DNA of 64,000 bases from Turbatrix aceti (taxonomy: Eukaryota; Nematoda; Chromadorea; Rhabditida; Panagrolaimidae), in assembly GCA_963969345.1 (NCBI GenBank), contig OZ017769.1:6389725-6453724 (forward strand), given 5' to 3'. Shown here in pieces: positions 33,714 to 46,268 of the stretch; the stretch's first letter is position 1, and each line of letters opens with the position of its first letter. The notes below the pieces were generated by a model. That model did no database searches. It saw only the letters and a list, made by a program, of their open reading frames with translations, and had not been told where the DNA came from. Both the position numbers and the translations under genes were made by a program.

Positions 33714-36547
33714 TCACGTCGGCGTCTCGCGGGTGGCGAAGGCTTCTGGATTGGCAAAGGCGGACGACGAGATGATGACGGGCTCGCCGGTAGTGCGACG
33801 CGGAGTCGACGAGCCAAAGGACATCCTGTACGAGGGAGAACAAATAAGCCGTCGGCTAGGCAAGAGGGAAACAGACGGAGAGGTAAATATAAAAAATGGA
33901 GAGGTGCTTACAGGTTCACGTTCTTGGACTGCTGGTAGCCTCGGCCGTTTTCTGCTGCGTGGACGTCGTCCTTGAATTTAAAGGAGTTGTTCGAGCGTCG
34001 GTTCGTTACCTAAAAACGAGGATTTAGTCACTGATATCGGTCGGGAAGGGCGGAAAGAAGAAAGTAGGCTAACATAAAAAGAAGCAGGCAAACTCACGGT
34101 CTCGAAGCGACTTGTCCTTTTACGCATCTGAAAAGCGAAAGCAGGTTGTTAGAAGCAAGCAGAGGATAAATAAGTGACCCGATATCCATTAGAAAAGTTT
34201 CGTGGTAAGAACCTACCCCAAAGATAATAATAGCCACAATGGCGGTTGCGATGATGAGGATGCCGATCGCGATGGCTGCGAACACGATGTACGCCGACTG
34301 CGAAGCAGAAGAATCGTTGATGAGCTGGACGTTGCCCTTCGAGAGCAGGCCGTCGACGGAGATGGCCTTCGCGTCGACCGCGTTGCCGCCCAGCTTGCCG
34401 CCGTTGATGTCGATGATCTGGCCGATCTGCTCGGCAACGCCTTCGGCATCTGTGACCTGCTGATGCGTCAGGACTTCGCCTTCGACGATCACGCTGCCCG
34501 GGCGGAGGGCGGTAACGACAAAGTGGTCAAAGTTGTCACCCAGCACCTTGGAGAGGACGCTGTTGAGGTCGTGCGTGATCTGGTCCACGAGTTTCTTCGA
34601 GGGACCGCTGGAGAGATCCTTGAAGTCGTCCGTAAACTCGATTTCAGAGAGACGGACTGAGAATGGCGTTTTCTGGTCAGCGGGACCGGATTCAAGGTTG
34701 TGCACGTGCTCGATGTGGTTGTCTTCTTCGGCCTTGGATTCTGGCTCGGGTTCGGGTTCGGGTTCGGGCTCAGCGGTGGGTTCGGGCTCGGCTTGGGCCT
34801 CTTCTTCGGTGGCTGAAGAGTCTGCAGGGGCGGAGGTGGGTTCGGGTTCAGCGGCGGGTTCTGGCTCGGCGGTGGGTTCGGGCTCGGCGGTCGGCTCTTC
34901 CTTGGCTTCGACAACTTCGCTTTCAGCGGCGTCGTCAGGCACAGCAACGGCCTCATCCGTGGCTTCAGTGGTGGTGGCAATCTCGGTAGCATCAATTCTC
35001 TCAGCGACTTCTGCGGATTCGGTAGAAGAAGCGGCGGCTTCGGGCTCGGGTTCGGCGGTGGGCTCTGCGGTGGGCTCGGCAGCTGGCTCAGCAGATGGCT
35101 CAGCAGTGGGTTCCGCGGCTGGCTCGGCGGTGGTAGGCTCAGTCTCTTCCTTCTCCTCGGCGTCTTCAGCGACTTCTGCGACGGCTTCGGTGACGGTCTC
35201 TTCGGCAGCCTCGGTGACAGTCTCTTCGGCAGCTTCGGTGACAACCTCAGCAGCAGCCTCGGTAGCGGTCTCCTCGCCCTGAGAGTCCTTGTCAGCTGCT
35301 TCAGCTACTTCGCCTTCATTGGCAACAGGCTCAAGTTCCGGTTCAGCAGTGGTGGAAGCTTCTGACTCGACGTCGGTGGCAACAGCGGCTTCAGACTCTT
35401 CAACGGGAGCCTCGATGGTGGCAACTTCTTCTGCAGAAACGGATTCAGCAACTTCGGCACCATCGGTGGTCTCAACCTCGGCAACGGCTTCAGTGGCTGT
35501 TTCGGCGGAGGCTGGGGCTGCGGTCTGAGCCTCGCCGACTTCCTCGAAGGATTCAACGGCAGTGGTCTCGACAAGGGGCTCAGACGTGGTCTCATCCTCA
35601 GTCTCCTCTTCCTGAGACACGGATTTCAGAGTAGAGTCTTCGGTCTCATCAGAAGCAGGAGCTGCCTCCGTGGTGGCTTCTTCCACGGTTTCAGGTGTGA
35701 AAGCCGCGGCGGGGGCCAAAGGCACTGAAAAAAAATGATTATTTATCGCGAAAAAACCCAAATGTGAGTAAAAAAAACAACTCACTGTCAGTCGAGGCTT
35801 GTTCCTCAACGATAGGTTCAGGCGTGGTCTCGTCGGCATTGGCGAGCGTCTTCGGAGAGGCATCCTGCTGGAAAAGGGCCTTATCGACTGCGAAGACGTC
35901 TTCCTCGGTGGGGACTGCGGCATCGGGGATCTCGGTCAGGATGCCGTCATCGGTGATGTCGGCGATGGGCGTCGAGCTTGTGATGTCTTCCTGGCCGAAG
36001 GCGGTGCCTGTAACACGCAACACGTGCAATTAGTCATGATTTGATTTGCGGGGGTGTAATATCCGTCGCTCATACCCCAAGTTATCAAAACTTCCCAGAA
36101 ATTCGTTGGCGCGCGACTCTCGAAAGACGACCGACTTCCGCCGCGGCGACCTTGAAGCCAGCCGCGAGCGTCGACCCGAGGTCATCACGTGTGCCGCCGC
36201 CCGCTGCCTACGGATCCGATCGAGACAAAAAAGACCAGCGCATATATTTCGCGCTGTCAAGTGCAGAGTTTTTTAGACGCACTACTTTCTTTCGCGCGGA
36301 GATGAAAAATGCTGCCGGCCCTGTTTGTCCACTCTCGACCCCGAGCGCCGGTCGCCCGCGAGAGTCAATTTAGGACGTTGCAAAGTAAAAAAGTCGAAAA
36401 CAATGTCAAAAAAGACGGTAATAGAACAAAAAAAAGAGCGTTGTTAAAACAAGTAAAATTTTGGAAATCACCTAAAAAGCCAATCACCCCAAAAAACTTG
36501 TTCTTACCGATGAGCAGCGCCGTCAGAAACAGAGACAGGTATCTCAT
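33714..36547 (-). CDS. Mucin-like type I membrane protein with EP-rich stalk and SEA domain
   Basis: Six exons from 36547: 36508-36547, 35786-36007, 34217-35724, 34098-34127, 33912-34009 and 33714-33825; 669 residues, all phases closing. A signal peptide (MRYLSLFLTALLIGTAFG) is split by intron 1. A long acidic ectodomain follows, rich in E, T, P, A and V, with AEPEPTAEPEP-type repeats. Then come a SEA domain (about residues 455-545) holding GSVIV at about 497-501 and a transmembrane helix near 565-590. A basic cytoplasmic tail of about 79 residues begins MRKRTSRF. GSVIV matches the G/SVVV autoproteolysis motif of MUC1-type SEA domains, so a non-covalent heterodimer is predicted. Epithelial or cuticle-facing glycoproteins often have this plan. 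The specific gene is not recognised. Confidence 0.85.
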
Positions 36548-39500
36548 GGTGTTGGTGCGAAAATGTTAGCCTGGTGAGGTGTTGAAACGAGTTAGTTGTC
36601 AGGAGATCCACAAAAACCACAAGCTTAGTCCTGAAAAAAAATATTTAAAAAAAGTGTGATCATAAATTGTCTTCCGCGCATGGATCAGCAAACAAAAACG
36701 GTATCACGTAGCTCGTAGACGCAGACTGACTGGCCTACACCAATCCAATCACATCACAACATGCCGAGCCAAAAAAAAACAGGGCAGAGGGGGGGGATGA
36801 GATGCGCGCGTCCCCTCCCGATCGGTCGGGGAATGACGGCGATCAGAAGCGATCACCATCAGAGTGAGTGGTGCTGGGGCGCTACTGGCGCTCGATTGGC
36901 TGGTTACCCCGCCTAAAAATTTGACGACGACCAGAAACGAGAACACTGAAAGGCATCCGACTAATTTGAACGGTAGGACTACAGGCCACAGAAATGCGGA
37001 AAAAAATGATGATAATCGAGGACTGTTGACGCGTAACGACAACGACAACAACGAACGACTGTCGAGGCCAAGGCAGGGGCTGCAGCAGCGCGGTCGCCGC
37101 TGCGGTGCTTCGTCCGACGCGTGAAAAAAAGAGGCACGTCGCGCGCTACGCCCTGCCCTGCCCGATCGACTTGCACTCGCGCTTCTGCAAAAAACAATAC
37201 ATAATAATGTTCGGGGCACTATGTCGCAAGAAAAAGAAAAAAAAATCAAAAACAATGTTTTTGGGGTGCGGTAACTTCTGCCTTCTGCAATCACTGTTGC
37301 ACGACAGCTATGTGGTAACTACTGCCTGACTAATCGCATCTCCCATCAGCGTCAGATTTATTTGCCAGCAAGGCAGGCAGGGTTAAAACAGTAAGACAAC
37401 GAGTTTTTTTTTGTTCTTCAGTTTCCCTAAAAAATCTATCTTTAACGGAGCATTATCGACTGCTGCGTAACCCTGTTCCATTACCGTCCACGGTCACGTC
37501 CACGGGCAGGCAGCGCCAGAGCGTGCATCAGGACGTAATTAAGATCCGCTGAATCGGAAGAAAACATGTGAACGCACAAACAAGGCAGTCTATGATGGGC
37601 TCAACCAACACGGAAGCCTTTGAACCCGAGTCAAACAGGGCAACGTTTATTTGGACCCATTTCCGAAAAAAAGTGCAGGAAGAAGACTCTTACGCATTAG
37701 TCAGGTGAAACAAGTTCGCCATCGACGTCGACGTCGACAGTCACGGCCCTCGCATCGATCACGGGCCGCACGTAAGTCGTAATTGGTACTTTTTATGCGA
37801 AGCGCGTCAAAAAGCATTGCCTTTTGTTGATTGCCGCACAAAAAACACCTTTATTGGAATGGAGGCAGCGCCCGGTGAGGGGGAGGCGCCAGTCCAGGGT
37901 TGAAGTGAGTTTTGGGCAATCAATCGCTCGCTCACTGTTTTGTACTTTCTACGCCATTCGATCACGCGCCCGCTAAAAAAACACGACGATCCAGTTTAGA
38001 GCTCAATACCATGTAAGTACTGTACATGCAAATGATTTTATGCGCGTCAACCGAGACAGAGACGAAGACGATGAAGAAGAAGACGCCAGGTAATAACAGG
38101 TAACCCGGAACTAGCTGCAAAACCAGAAGGGTGGGTGGAACTGTTGCTTTTGCAACCCACTCAGAATCAACTCTGTCAGAAACAGCAGCAGCAGCGGTGC
38201 CACGCAATGGCACAATACATACATACTTGCGATAACATAAACAAAAAAAACGTCCATCAGCGGCAGACGGCACCTAAGTCAAGGGAATAACAATGAATGA
38301 TCTGACAACCCTCGCAGGCAGCGCCAGCGGCAAATATGACGACTGCGACTGTTTCAGAACGAACGGCGGTAAGAAAGCGAGCGACATGCACCTGGGCAAA
38401 AGCGAGTCCCTGTCAGGGCTTTAAATGCACATTTCTAGCCGAGCAGCCAGTTTAAAGCCCCGCGGAGTGGATGGAATTCGACCCGTTTTGGCAGAGGTTG
38501 AGTCACCATTAATCCGGGCCAACCGACTAAACGACCAAACACGCGAACCCGCCCCGAAGCCCTGCAGAACCCGTCAGAAGTGGCATGACCTCCCCCTCCT
38601 GGCGGATTGCCTCCAATCTGTCGATGAACAAACAAACGCAGACGAACGCTGGCAGTTGCAAAAAAATAATTTGGAGGAAATATGAAAGATTTTTGTCAGT
38701 CGCCGTTCGTTACTCTGCAAAGATCATAAAAAAGACAGGGCGGCAGCTGTGGTGCGATCCTGGCCTTGCCAGAGGTGCGAGGTGTGAGATCATTAACCCT
38801 GGCTCTCTTTTTTTAGCGCCTCTGCAACAGTCAACTTTGCAAAAATCAAAAAACGCCAAAGTGGAATTCTCTGGAAGCAGATTGGCGTCGATGGTCGATA
38901 GTTGACGCAACGCAACCCCCCTCGATGCCATTGATACGCCCTGCGCGGATTGGATTGAAAGTGAAGTGCGAAAAGCAGCTGTAGTTGCTGCCAGCGAAAA
39001 AATAATTGTTGCAATACGGAGAACGTCGGACGCATTCGGCGGAAAAGCGTGTATAAATCGAGTTTCTTTCAATTTTTTATGCCACCGCATTATTTCATTT
39101 TTATCCAAACCGGTGACAGCGATAGCAGTTGGTTGCGCAGAGAGTGAATCACCCCTGTCTGTGGTGACAAATGCCGCGGGCGGCATAAAAACAAAGCCAT
39201 CAACAGTGGTGACAGGACGGCGGCCGAGGCAGGCAGGAGATAGAATTGTACCACCACATTGGACAGATCGTAAACCTCGGCGGGGAGAAAGTCGCACTGT
39301 ATCACTTTCGGGGCAACCGAGTAATTTATTGGCCAAACAGTGGCGCGCGCGATCGGCAGAGTGACTGACTCAAAGTCTAAATCCGTCTTACAGCAATTGG
39401 CCGAATGAATGAACTGTTTACGCTTTTATTGGCAGATTGAATCGAACAGGGAGAATTCGCTCTAAGTCGATATTGCATGACACAAGTCTATTGCAAAACC

Positions 39501-42500
39501 CGGCAACAACCGGTTGAAAGTGACTCACGCTTGGATAACGAATGAATCCGACCTTTTAGTTGTTCTTTGGAGGTGGATGACTCGGTAGACTCCGGCTGTG
39601 GCCACGGAGAAGCACCCCATTACGCCGTGATTCACGCCAAACAGGTCACACGCGACTCTCCAGGACGCGACGTAACCAGCCACAGTCATTCATAGCCCCT
39701 ACCGTTAGCTTCTGCTCCAACCAGATCACGCAATTGGTGGGAATACATGGACGACAATCAGGATAAAAAAAAACTGTCGGAGCTTTCAGCGATCTTGTTT
39801 TCTTGTTTTTTCGAGGAACGGGGGAACGCAAAAGCGCAAAAAACAGAGCAGAGCGATCAACTGTCATCTTTTACAGACAGTTCTGGTGTCAATTAAATGA
39901 GAAAATAAAAAACAAGAACCGGAACCAAATTGGGCTTTGAACTTGGATTCGCTTCGCGCATGACAAAATAGTAAATATAGATTCGTGATTTGTCGCACCG
40001 GAAGCCACACAGAAGACGAGAGACGCCAGGAGACTGTTTTTCCTGCGTTCCAGTGGTGTCAAAAATAACCACCACGGAGTTACTGTAATCACCGGGCCAG
40101 AAGCAAGGCAAACGATATCACGGGTTGCATCATGCCGGCCAACGCCCGGCGTACCAACAAAGTCGCAAGACACCCGGGCTACTCATGGTCCCTCCGACGT
40201 CGAAGGGTGCTACAAAAAGTCAAAATCAACGTCGTCGTAAATTCTTTGCTCCCGAAAGTTGGGTGTCGGGTGAATGGACGCTCTCAGAAACGATCAAGAG
40301 AATTTCGAACACGCTTGGTCATCGATGCCCGACGCGTTTCCAAAATGAAAACATTTACCAGAGTGTGTAAACATGGGAATGGTTTGCACACGCATATACG
40401 AGCTGGGCTGGGTTCGATTCGATTCGATGTCGATGCCAGCACCAGCCACAGCCACCGCTGCTGCTAGATAGCCCCCCCTCACCACGGTCAGTAGTCACGT
40501 CACCTCGGCGGCGAGGCGTGCAAAGGTTAGTAGTCACTTGTGCGCCGCTGCCGCCGCCACCACCACCACCACCTCACCGCCCGCACGGGGGCTCCCACAC
40601 CTCGAGAACCCTACCCTCTCACCTCGCCGATCATCACGCACTAAAAAATCGTACCAAACGGGACATTTTTTCGAATTTGAAAAAAAATGCACTTCAGGGT
40701 TACTAAAAAAATCGCATATAAGAATAGCGCAATGTTAATGTTCCCACCGACACGCAAAAGCCTCAGAGCAAACTTGTTGGTCCTCCGAGGGCCTTCGACG
40801 GTCCAAAAAAAACTTGAACGAGCAAACAACATCGCTTTTGGCTATTCAGGCAGCTTTTGCTGACCGTCAGCCAGCTAACGTGAAAGGAAGGCTGTAAACA
40901 CGAATTCTGGCAAGCGGTGGTCCTTAAAATTGCTCTATTTTGTGCAAACGTGTTTCCAAAAACGCAACAGGGAGAGGAGAGAGCAGGCAGGCGGTCCCGG
41001 TGGCAGGTCGCGGTCGAAAAGGCATTTTAGAGCACGCTGCCAGCCATTTGATTTACAGGAAGCGAGCCAATGGGTCAAACAAGTACCTCTCGACCGCTTC
41101 GCTTCCTGTTTACGGCCAGGCGCGCAGTAGCCAACCCCCCGGCTTATTAGCCAAATTAAGCCGTTTCTAACATGTGGTCATCCGGAGTCGCTTTTAACAA
41201 TATTAGCCGTTGATGAGAAACAAGCTCCCGCCCCTAATGACGATGGACCGCTGAAATCTGGCTTCTGGCGCATTTGCTAATTACGTCAGCAGCCAGTGGC
41301 AAAGATATTGCGCATGCCTAAGATTTGAACATTTGAGGTCCGGCCACTTGGAAAAAGGAATCGGTCATGAAAAACATGCAAAAAGCATTCGCGAAAACAA
41401 GAATGAATGCCCTGAACCGTTATCAGGGGCAGAAATCAAATCGGGATTTTGTTCGTTCATCAAAGCGACCCAGCGCAAATCACATGCATTCCGCTGGGAA
41501 ACCGGAATGCCTTCGCGCATCCGCGCGACATCGATACACGTCTCGCAGAGCCCTGAGAAGCCTTTAGCGGTGATATAGACACACTTGAACGCAAAAAAAG
41601 GACGAAAATGGATGGATAAGTTTGAATTGCAACTTTTCTAACCCTCCGGCGCGGGGTCGGGTCGGGTCGCCCCGGATAAGCAGGGAAGGGATTAGGGTAT
41701 CTGGTTCCATCGGGAATTCGATCGGCACACCGAAGACAAAAACGAATAAACAAACAGCAAGCAGGGTGGCAGGGCACTGACCGGATCAAAACAACGTCAC
41801 TCTTCGACGACGTACATAGTAAGAAAAATGTGCCTAACAACAACAAAAATACAGATCCAGGAAAGAAAACAGAAAACACAGGCCATATGACCCCTACCAG
41901 GAAGACCTCCCCGATGTTGTCTGTTTACGCGATCACAACAATCAGCTGATAAGCCAGCCAGTCAGTCGACCGGTTGAAGAAACCCGTGCTCATGGTTAAC
42001 GGCGGAATCCCTTTTTTCGCCTAAACTGAGCGCGATCCTGCGACGACGCTTAATAATATCTGTCCGCTCTTCGACGACGACCACGGCCGCTCATGTCAGT
42101 CAGATAGCCTTCCCTGTATGCAGTTATTTCCGCGCAATTGCACCCGTGGGCCTGCCTGCGCAAGACCGGATATCACCGAGCGGCAAAAACACGCGTCGGA
42201 GAGTGAAACGAGATCCTTCGTCCTTCTTCGTCGGGAGACCGGCTGCCGCGAGCTCTCCGATTCCAGTCTCACGTCGCGGATGCGCCTGCATTGCTGTATC
42301 GCGTCAACTCGATTACACTACCCCCCATAATTGGGACAGGGCATTCCGGAGGCTCCGTACCGCGCTATCAGCCCATCAAGTCGTCGACGAAGATGAGCTC
42401 CATCCAGCATTCCAAATCCCTTTTTTTTTGTAAATAAGTCAGACGCGAGAAGAGAAAAACTTCTGCTACTATGGAACGAACGAATGCCCGGACCGGCTCA

Positions 42501-43822
42501 AAAGAAGACGTAACATGCTTCGACAAGTGCGGACATGAACCGCACAATGCAATGCCACTTAAAAAACGTGTGGCAATGGGAGGCGATTGATGGATGGATG
42601 AGCACACAAAAAAGTCAGTTATGAAGTCGGATGTTTAAAAGTTGCGCGAGCTGACAAAAGTGATAAATACATAGTTCTAATGAATATCCACAATTAAGGG
42701 AGTTTCGACACAAAAGACAGAACTCGTTTTGGATCTGCTGCTTCAAATCAGAGACCGTTCGTTTGTTGGACGATGCTACAAGCGATTTTGAGGGATGTCC
42801 CGAAAAAAATGCGCAATAAGGAAACAAAGTCCGCGGATCACAGCAGAGGAGTTGTGCCGGCACGCGCAGCTGGGTGCCTGGAGTCATCGATACACACGAA
42901 TCGGCGCAGGCGCAGAAAAAAGGATGACGAGTGAAACAAAAATCGACGCAATGAGGTAAGGGTGGCGGCGGCGACGACGTTGTTGTTGCATCGCCTCTAA
43001 ATCAGGCGGGAAAGGGAGAGTTGATGACCGGTCCGGTCGTCTTAGTTGTAGGCTGCCGGCCCCATTGCCACCACCGCCACCGTCTGCCAAGGGCAATACA
43101 AGGTCGATACGGAAAAGAAAGCGCACAGATGAGAGAGAAAGTCTAACACTTTTTGTTTTGAACTGCTGAACAGGAGTGAAATCTATGTACTTTCGAAGAA
43201 TTTAACCGCATTAACCGTTAAAAAAGCATCAGCTCACATTTTTACATTTTTGGCAGCTCGGTCAAAATATTGCGTATTCAAAAGAAGCAAAAGATAGAAA
43301 TCAAAAAAGTTTGCTTTCCTCCAAAAAGTCGCCAACTGCCAGGTAGCCGTCGTCGTTGGTTGACCTTGAGCAACTCTACCTCTTGAACCCCGAGATGACA
43401 TGTTTTTTGGAGTCGTTAAAATTCAACAAACCAATTTTCACGTCTTGTTCGACCGAAACAATGAAACAAGAAGACACGGGAGAACAAGAAAATGATTTGT
43501 TGTAAAAAAAGTAAATTCAACTCCGGATTCTGTTTCACTCTCCATCCACAGACGAGCAGTGCAACAAGTCTGAAAATCCCGATCCCCTTATGTCCCTTGT
43601 CGCAAACCGATCACATCCAAGTCGACATCCGTAACACGCAGGCTGTGATCAATCACGTCAACCATCGCCAAGCCAACCAACGCGTGTCAGGCTGCCATCC
43701 GGAGAGTCAGTCACCCCCTGATTGTCTGATTGTCAATTCGCAAAGCAAAACGATTAATAATTTTAATTCAATCCCCTGCACACTGGTTATAATAAACGAT
43801 CGTAACAGCAATTCAACGGAAA
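36548..43822. other. 7.3-kb region with no recognised gene
   Basis: Only short, unspliceable open frames were seen, none with a recognisable domain; the longest is on the minus strand at 38710-39336. Base composition is balanced rather than AT-rich, and pieces look unique. It may be the upstream regulatory region or 5' untranslated introns of the SEA gene, or hold non-coding RNA that I cannot identify by eye. Confidence 0.5.
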
Positions 43823-44190
43823 TCAGACGAGACCGTACTTCGCAACGAGCTGCTGCACCAAAGCGATGTACTGCGCCTTCGCGTCTTCCGACGAGACTCC
43901 TGAAAAGTCAAATGCTCAATAATTCACCCAAAAAGCAAAAACCGACCCTTCTTGGCAGTCCAGGCCTTCCACTTGGCGCCGCCCTTGAAATCCAGCATTC
44001 CCGGCTTCGGCGTTTCGTTGTCGCCGACCGTGCCCTGCTTGTAGAGGGCGTAGAGATCCAGCAACTCGTCATTCGACGGCGACGTCTTGAGCGTCTTGAC
44101 CTGCGCTGCTGCGTCTTCGAACTGAAAGCACAAATCCAGCCGTAACTGAGGCTGACAACATCAAATCCGAAAACTCACCGTAAGCGACAT
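43823..44190 (-). CDS. acbp: Acyl-CoA-binding protein
   Basis: Small cytosolic carrier of long-chain acyl-CoA esters. Exons from 44190: 44179-44190 (only MSLT), 43947-44121 and 43823-43899; 87 residues, the usual size. It shows the family core [30 protein letters not shown] and a C-terminal helix ending in KYGLV. The second donor is GTCGGT, not a strong consensus, but frame and family length support it. It is divergent to PDCD5, 473 bp away. Confidence 0.95.
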
Positions 44191-44663
44191 GGCGTCAGAG
44201 ATTCACAACAAACCCTGAAACCAAGTTGTATATATACCACAAAAGTGCACGACGCAACGGTATCGACTCGTAAACAAACAAAACCGAATCGCACAGGTGA
44301 AAACCAAACGGAGGCGCTACTGCATCTCGACTGTCAACGAATCCAAACCGGCCCAACCGAACGAACCCCTTTCATGCTGCTCACGTAGCATGCGTACTGA
44401 TAAGACGGATTGTCTAATTGTTTAGCACATAAACTGTGTTAAGGCCACGTTGCAGAGCAAACATCAACCAGAATTGGGCCGCAAGACAGACGAAACGTCC
44501 GGGCCAAAGAGCCAAAAGAAGATGATCGTGATGATGACAAATTCGTGCACCAGAGGGTTCTCACAGCGAAAAAAAAATACGGGAGAACAACGATGAATTT
44601 ACTATGTTTCTAGAACTACTGAAAAGTTTCTTCACGCTTCGCTAGCGTATTTTTCCTATTGCC

Positions 44664-45246
44664 ATGACCGACAAAAATCTCCAGGAAGCTGTGAATTCAC
44701 AAATTCAGGTATATTTTCTTGATCTGAGATTTTGCGTCGTCAAATAGGTGTTTCAGGGTCCAAAGAAATCCGATGAACAGCAGAAACGTTTCGCCGAAGA
44801 AGCGGAATCTCGCAAGCAGGCGATCCTCTTCCAGGTGGGTGCATTGTTAATTTTGCGCCTTTACAAAGTTTTTTGCAGGTTCTGACGCAAAATGCGTTGG
44901 CCAGACTGTCCAACCTCCAGGCAGCGAAACCCGAACGCGCTCGACAGATCGAAGCCATGATCCTGAACATGGCCACGTGAGTGATCTCTTTTTATTTTGA
45001 CTGAATTAAAATCGTGTGATTGCAGAACGGGGCGGCTTTCCGGCAAGATGGACGACGAGCAGTTCCGCAGCCTGCTCGATCAGATATCAGGTCAACAGCA
45101 GAAAAGAACAACTACCGTCAAAGTGGGTTTTTTTTGTCTCCATTCGAGTTTTCTCGATTTTTTTTCAATGTGTGTATTCGTTCGCCTTTCAGTTTGACCG
45201 TCGTCGGGCACAACTGGACTCTGACGAAGACGAGGACTACGAATAG
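44664..45246 (+). CDS. pdcd-5: Programmed cell death protein 5 (PDCD5) homolog
   Basis: Small helical protein linked to apoptosis and to the CCT chaperonin. Exons 44664-44708, 44757-44834, 44879-44976, 45026-45122 and 45193-45246; 123 residues against about 125 in human. Family features include QNALARLSNLQAAKPERARQ, IEAMILNMATTGRLSGK, LLDQISGQ and the acidic C-terminus DSDEDEDYE. Introns are 44-70 nt, among the shortest in the window. Confidence 0.95.
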
Positions 45247-46268
45247 CTTTCCGCGATGCGATTTGATTTCCGAATCCGCTTCTTCGCCGCCAGTGTGAAT
45301 TTTTGCCCACGATATTGCGTTTCGTTTTGTCTCGTTTCATGCTGCTTTCTGTTTATCATTCTGGTTTTGACATGACGGATTTTCTTTGTTTTTTATTACT
45401 GTAACGCGGCATCTGTGCTATGAATGCTTGAATCCGATGAGGTGCGATTTGTTTTGTGCAGATTCGCCGAGCCAAGGTTTTCAAAAATTTTTCACACCTA
45501 ATTTTCGCAACAAAACGAATTCACTGCGACGATGACAATTTTATAACACATTTTTTTTAGAAATGTAGAATTTAGCTTAATTAAACGAAATATTATAAAT
45601 GCCACGGTTTTTGCGTCCAACAACTATTTTTTTTATATTTTTTGGGTAATTTTTTAGGTTTGACTCGAAATTCTCCGAGCCGATCATTTTAGCGAGCAGC
45701 TTCGTTCGCTTCGGTCTTTTGTCAATCACCGGGATCATGGGTTATTTCAGTCGCGGTGGGAGCACGTCCACCGGGCTCACGCGGTCCGTCGATGTTTCTT
45801 GAACCCCAAGAAACGTCTACGTGCTGAAGACACCTGTGCAACAGGTTTGCATCGCTCACGGTCGATTTCGGATCGAAGTGCAGTGAATAAACAACTTTTT
45901 TTTCGGAGCCAAATATTATCAGTCGCAAACAAATATCAATCAAAATATCAGTCAGTCAGGTTGATTCGGGGTAAAAGGCGAGGCAAGGCGAGTCTTTGGG
46001 AGCGTGGGAGGAGAGAAAACAACGAACGTTCGGCGCCTAATTCCAAAGTTTTGACAACAAATCTCTCCGCTTCTGTTCTAACGCGAACTGGCTATGGACG
46101 GTCATACTGTAGGGCTGTTTCGTATACGAATGTGGAATGCGAATCAGAGCTCTCGGGCAGGCGTGGTGCGGGAAATCATGGGGAAAGGAGGGGTGCTCTG
46201 ACGAAATCGATGGCAAGGAGTTGAATTAAAACCGGCGACGCGACAGTCTTGAGGGGCTGGCATCCTGG
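45247..46268. other. Convergent spacer between PDCD5 and the CLIC gene
   Basis: About 1 kb between two convergent genes, AT-rich near 45480-45660. No supportable gene or RNA was recognised; it must include both 3' UTRs. Confidence 0.5.

Noticed and set aside
34533..35282. Long plus-strand frame rich in Ser-Gly-Ser-Gly/Ala-Val
   Set aside because: It is the antisense reading of the Glu-Pro/Ala repeats of the minus-strand SEA gene, which has clean splice phases and domains.
38785..38806. TGAGATCATTA sequence resembling the 5' end of the bantam/miR-80 family
   Set aside because: No complementary arm could be found upstream or downstream, so no miRNA hairpin is supported.
38710..39336. 208-codon minus-strand open frame
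   Set aside because: No recognisable domain, no splice context and unremarkable composition; likely chance in a non-AT-rich spacer.
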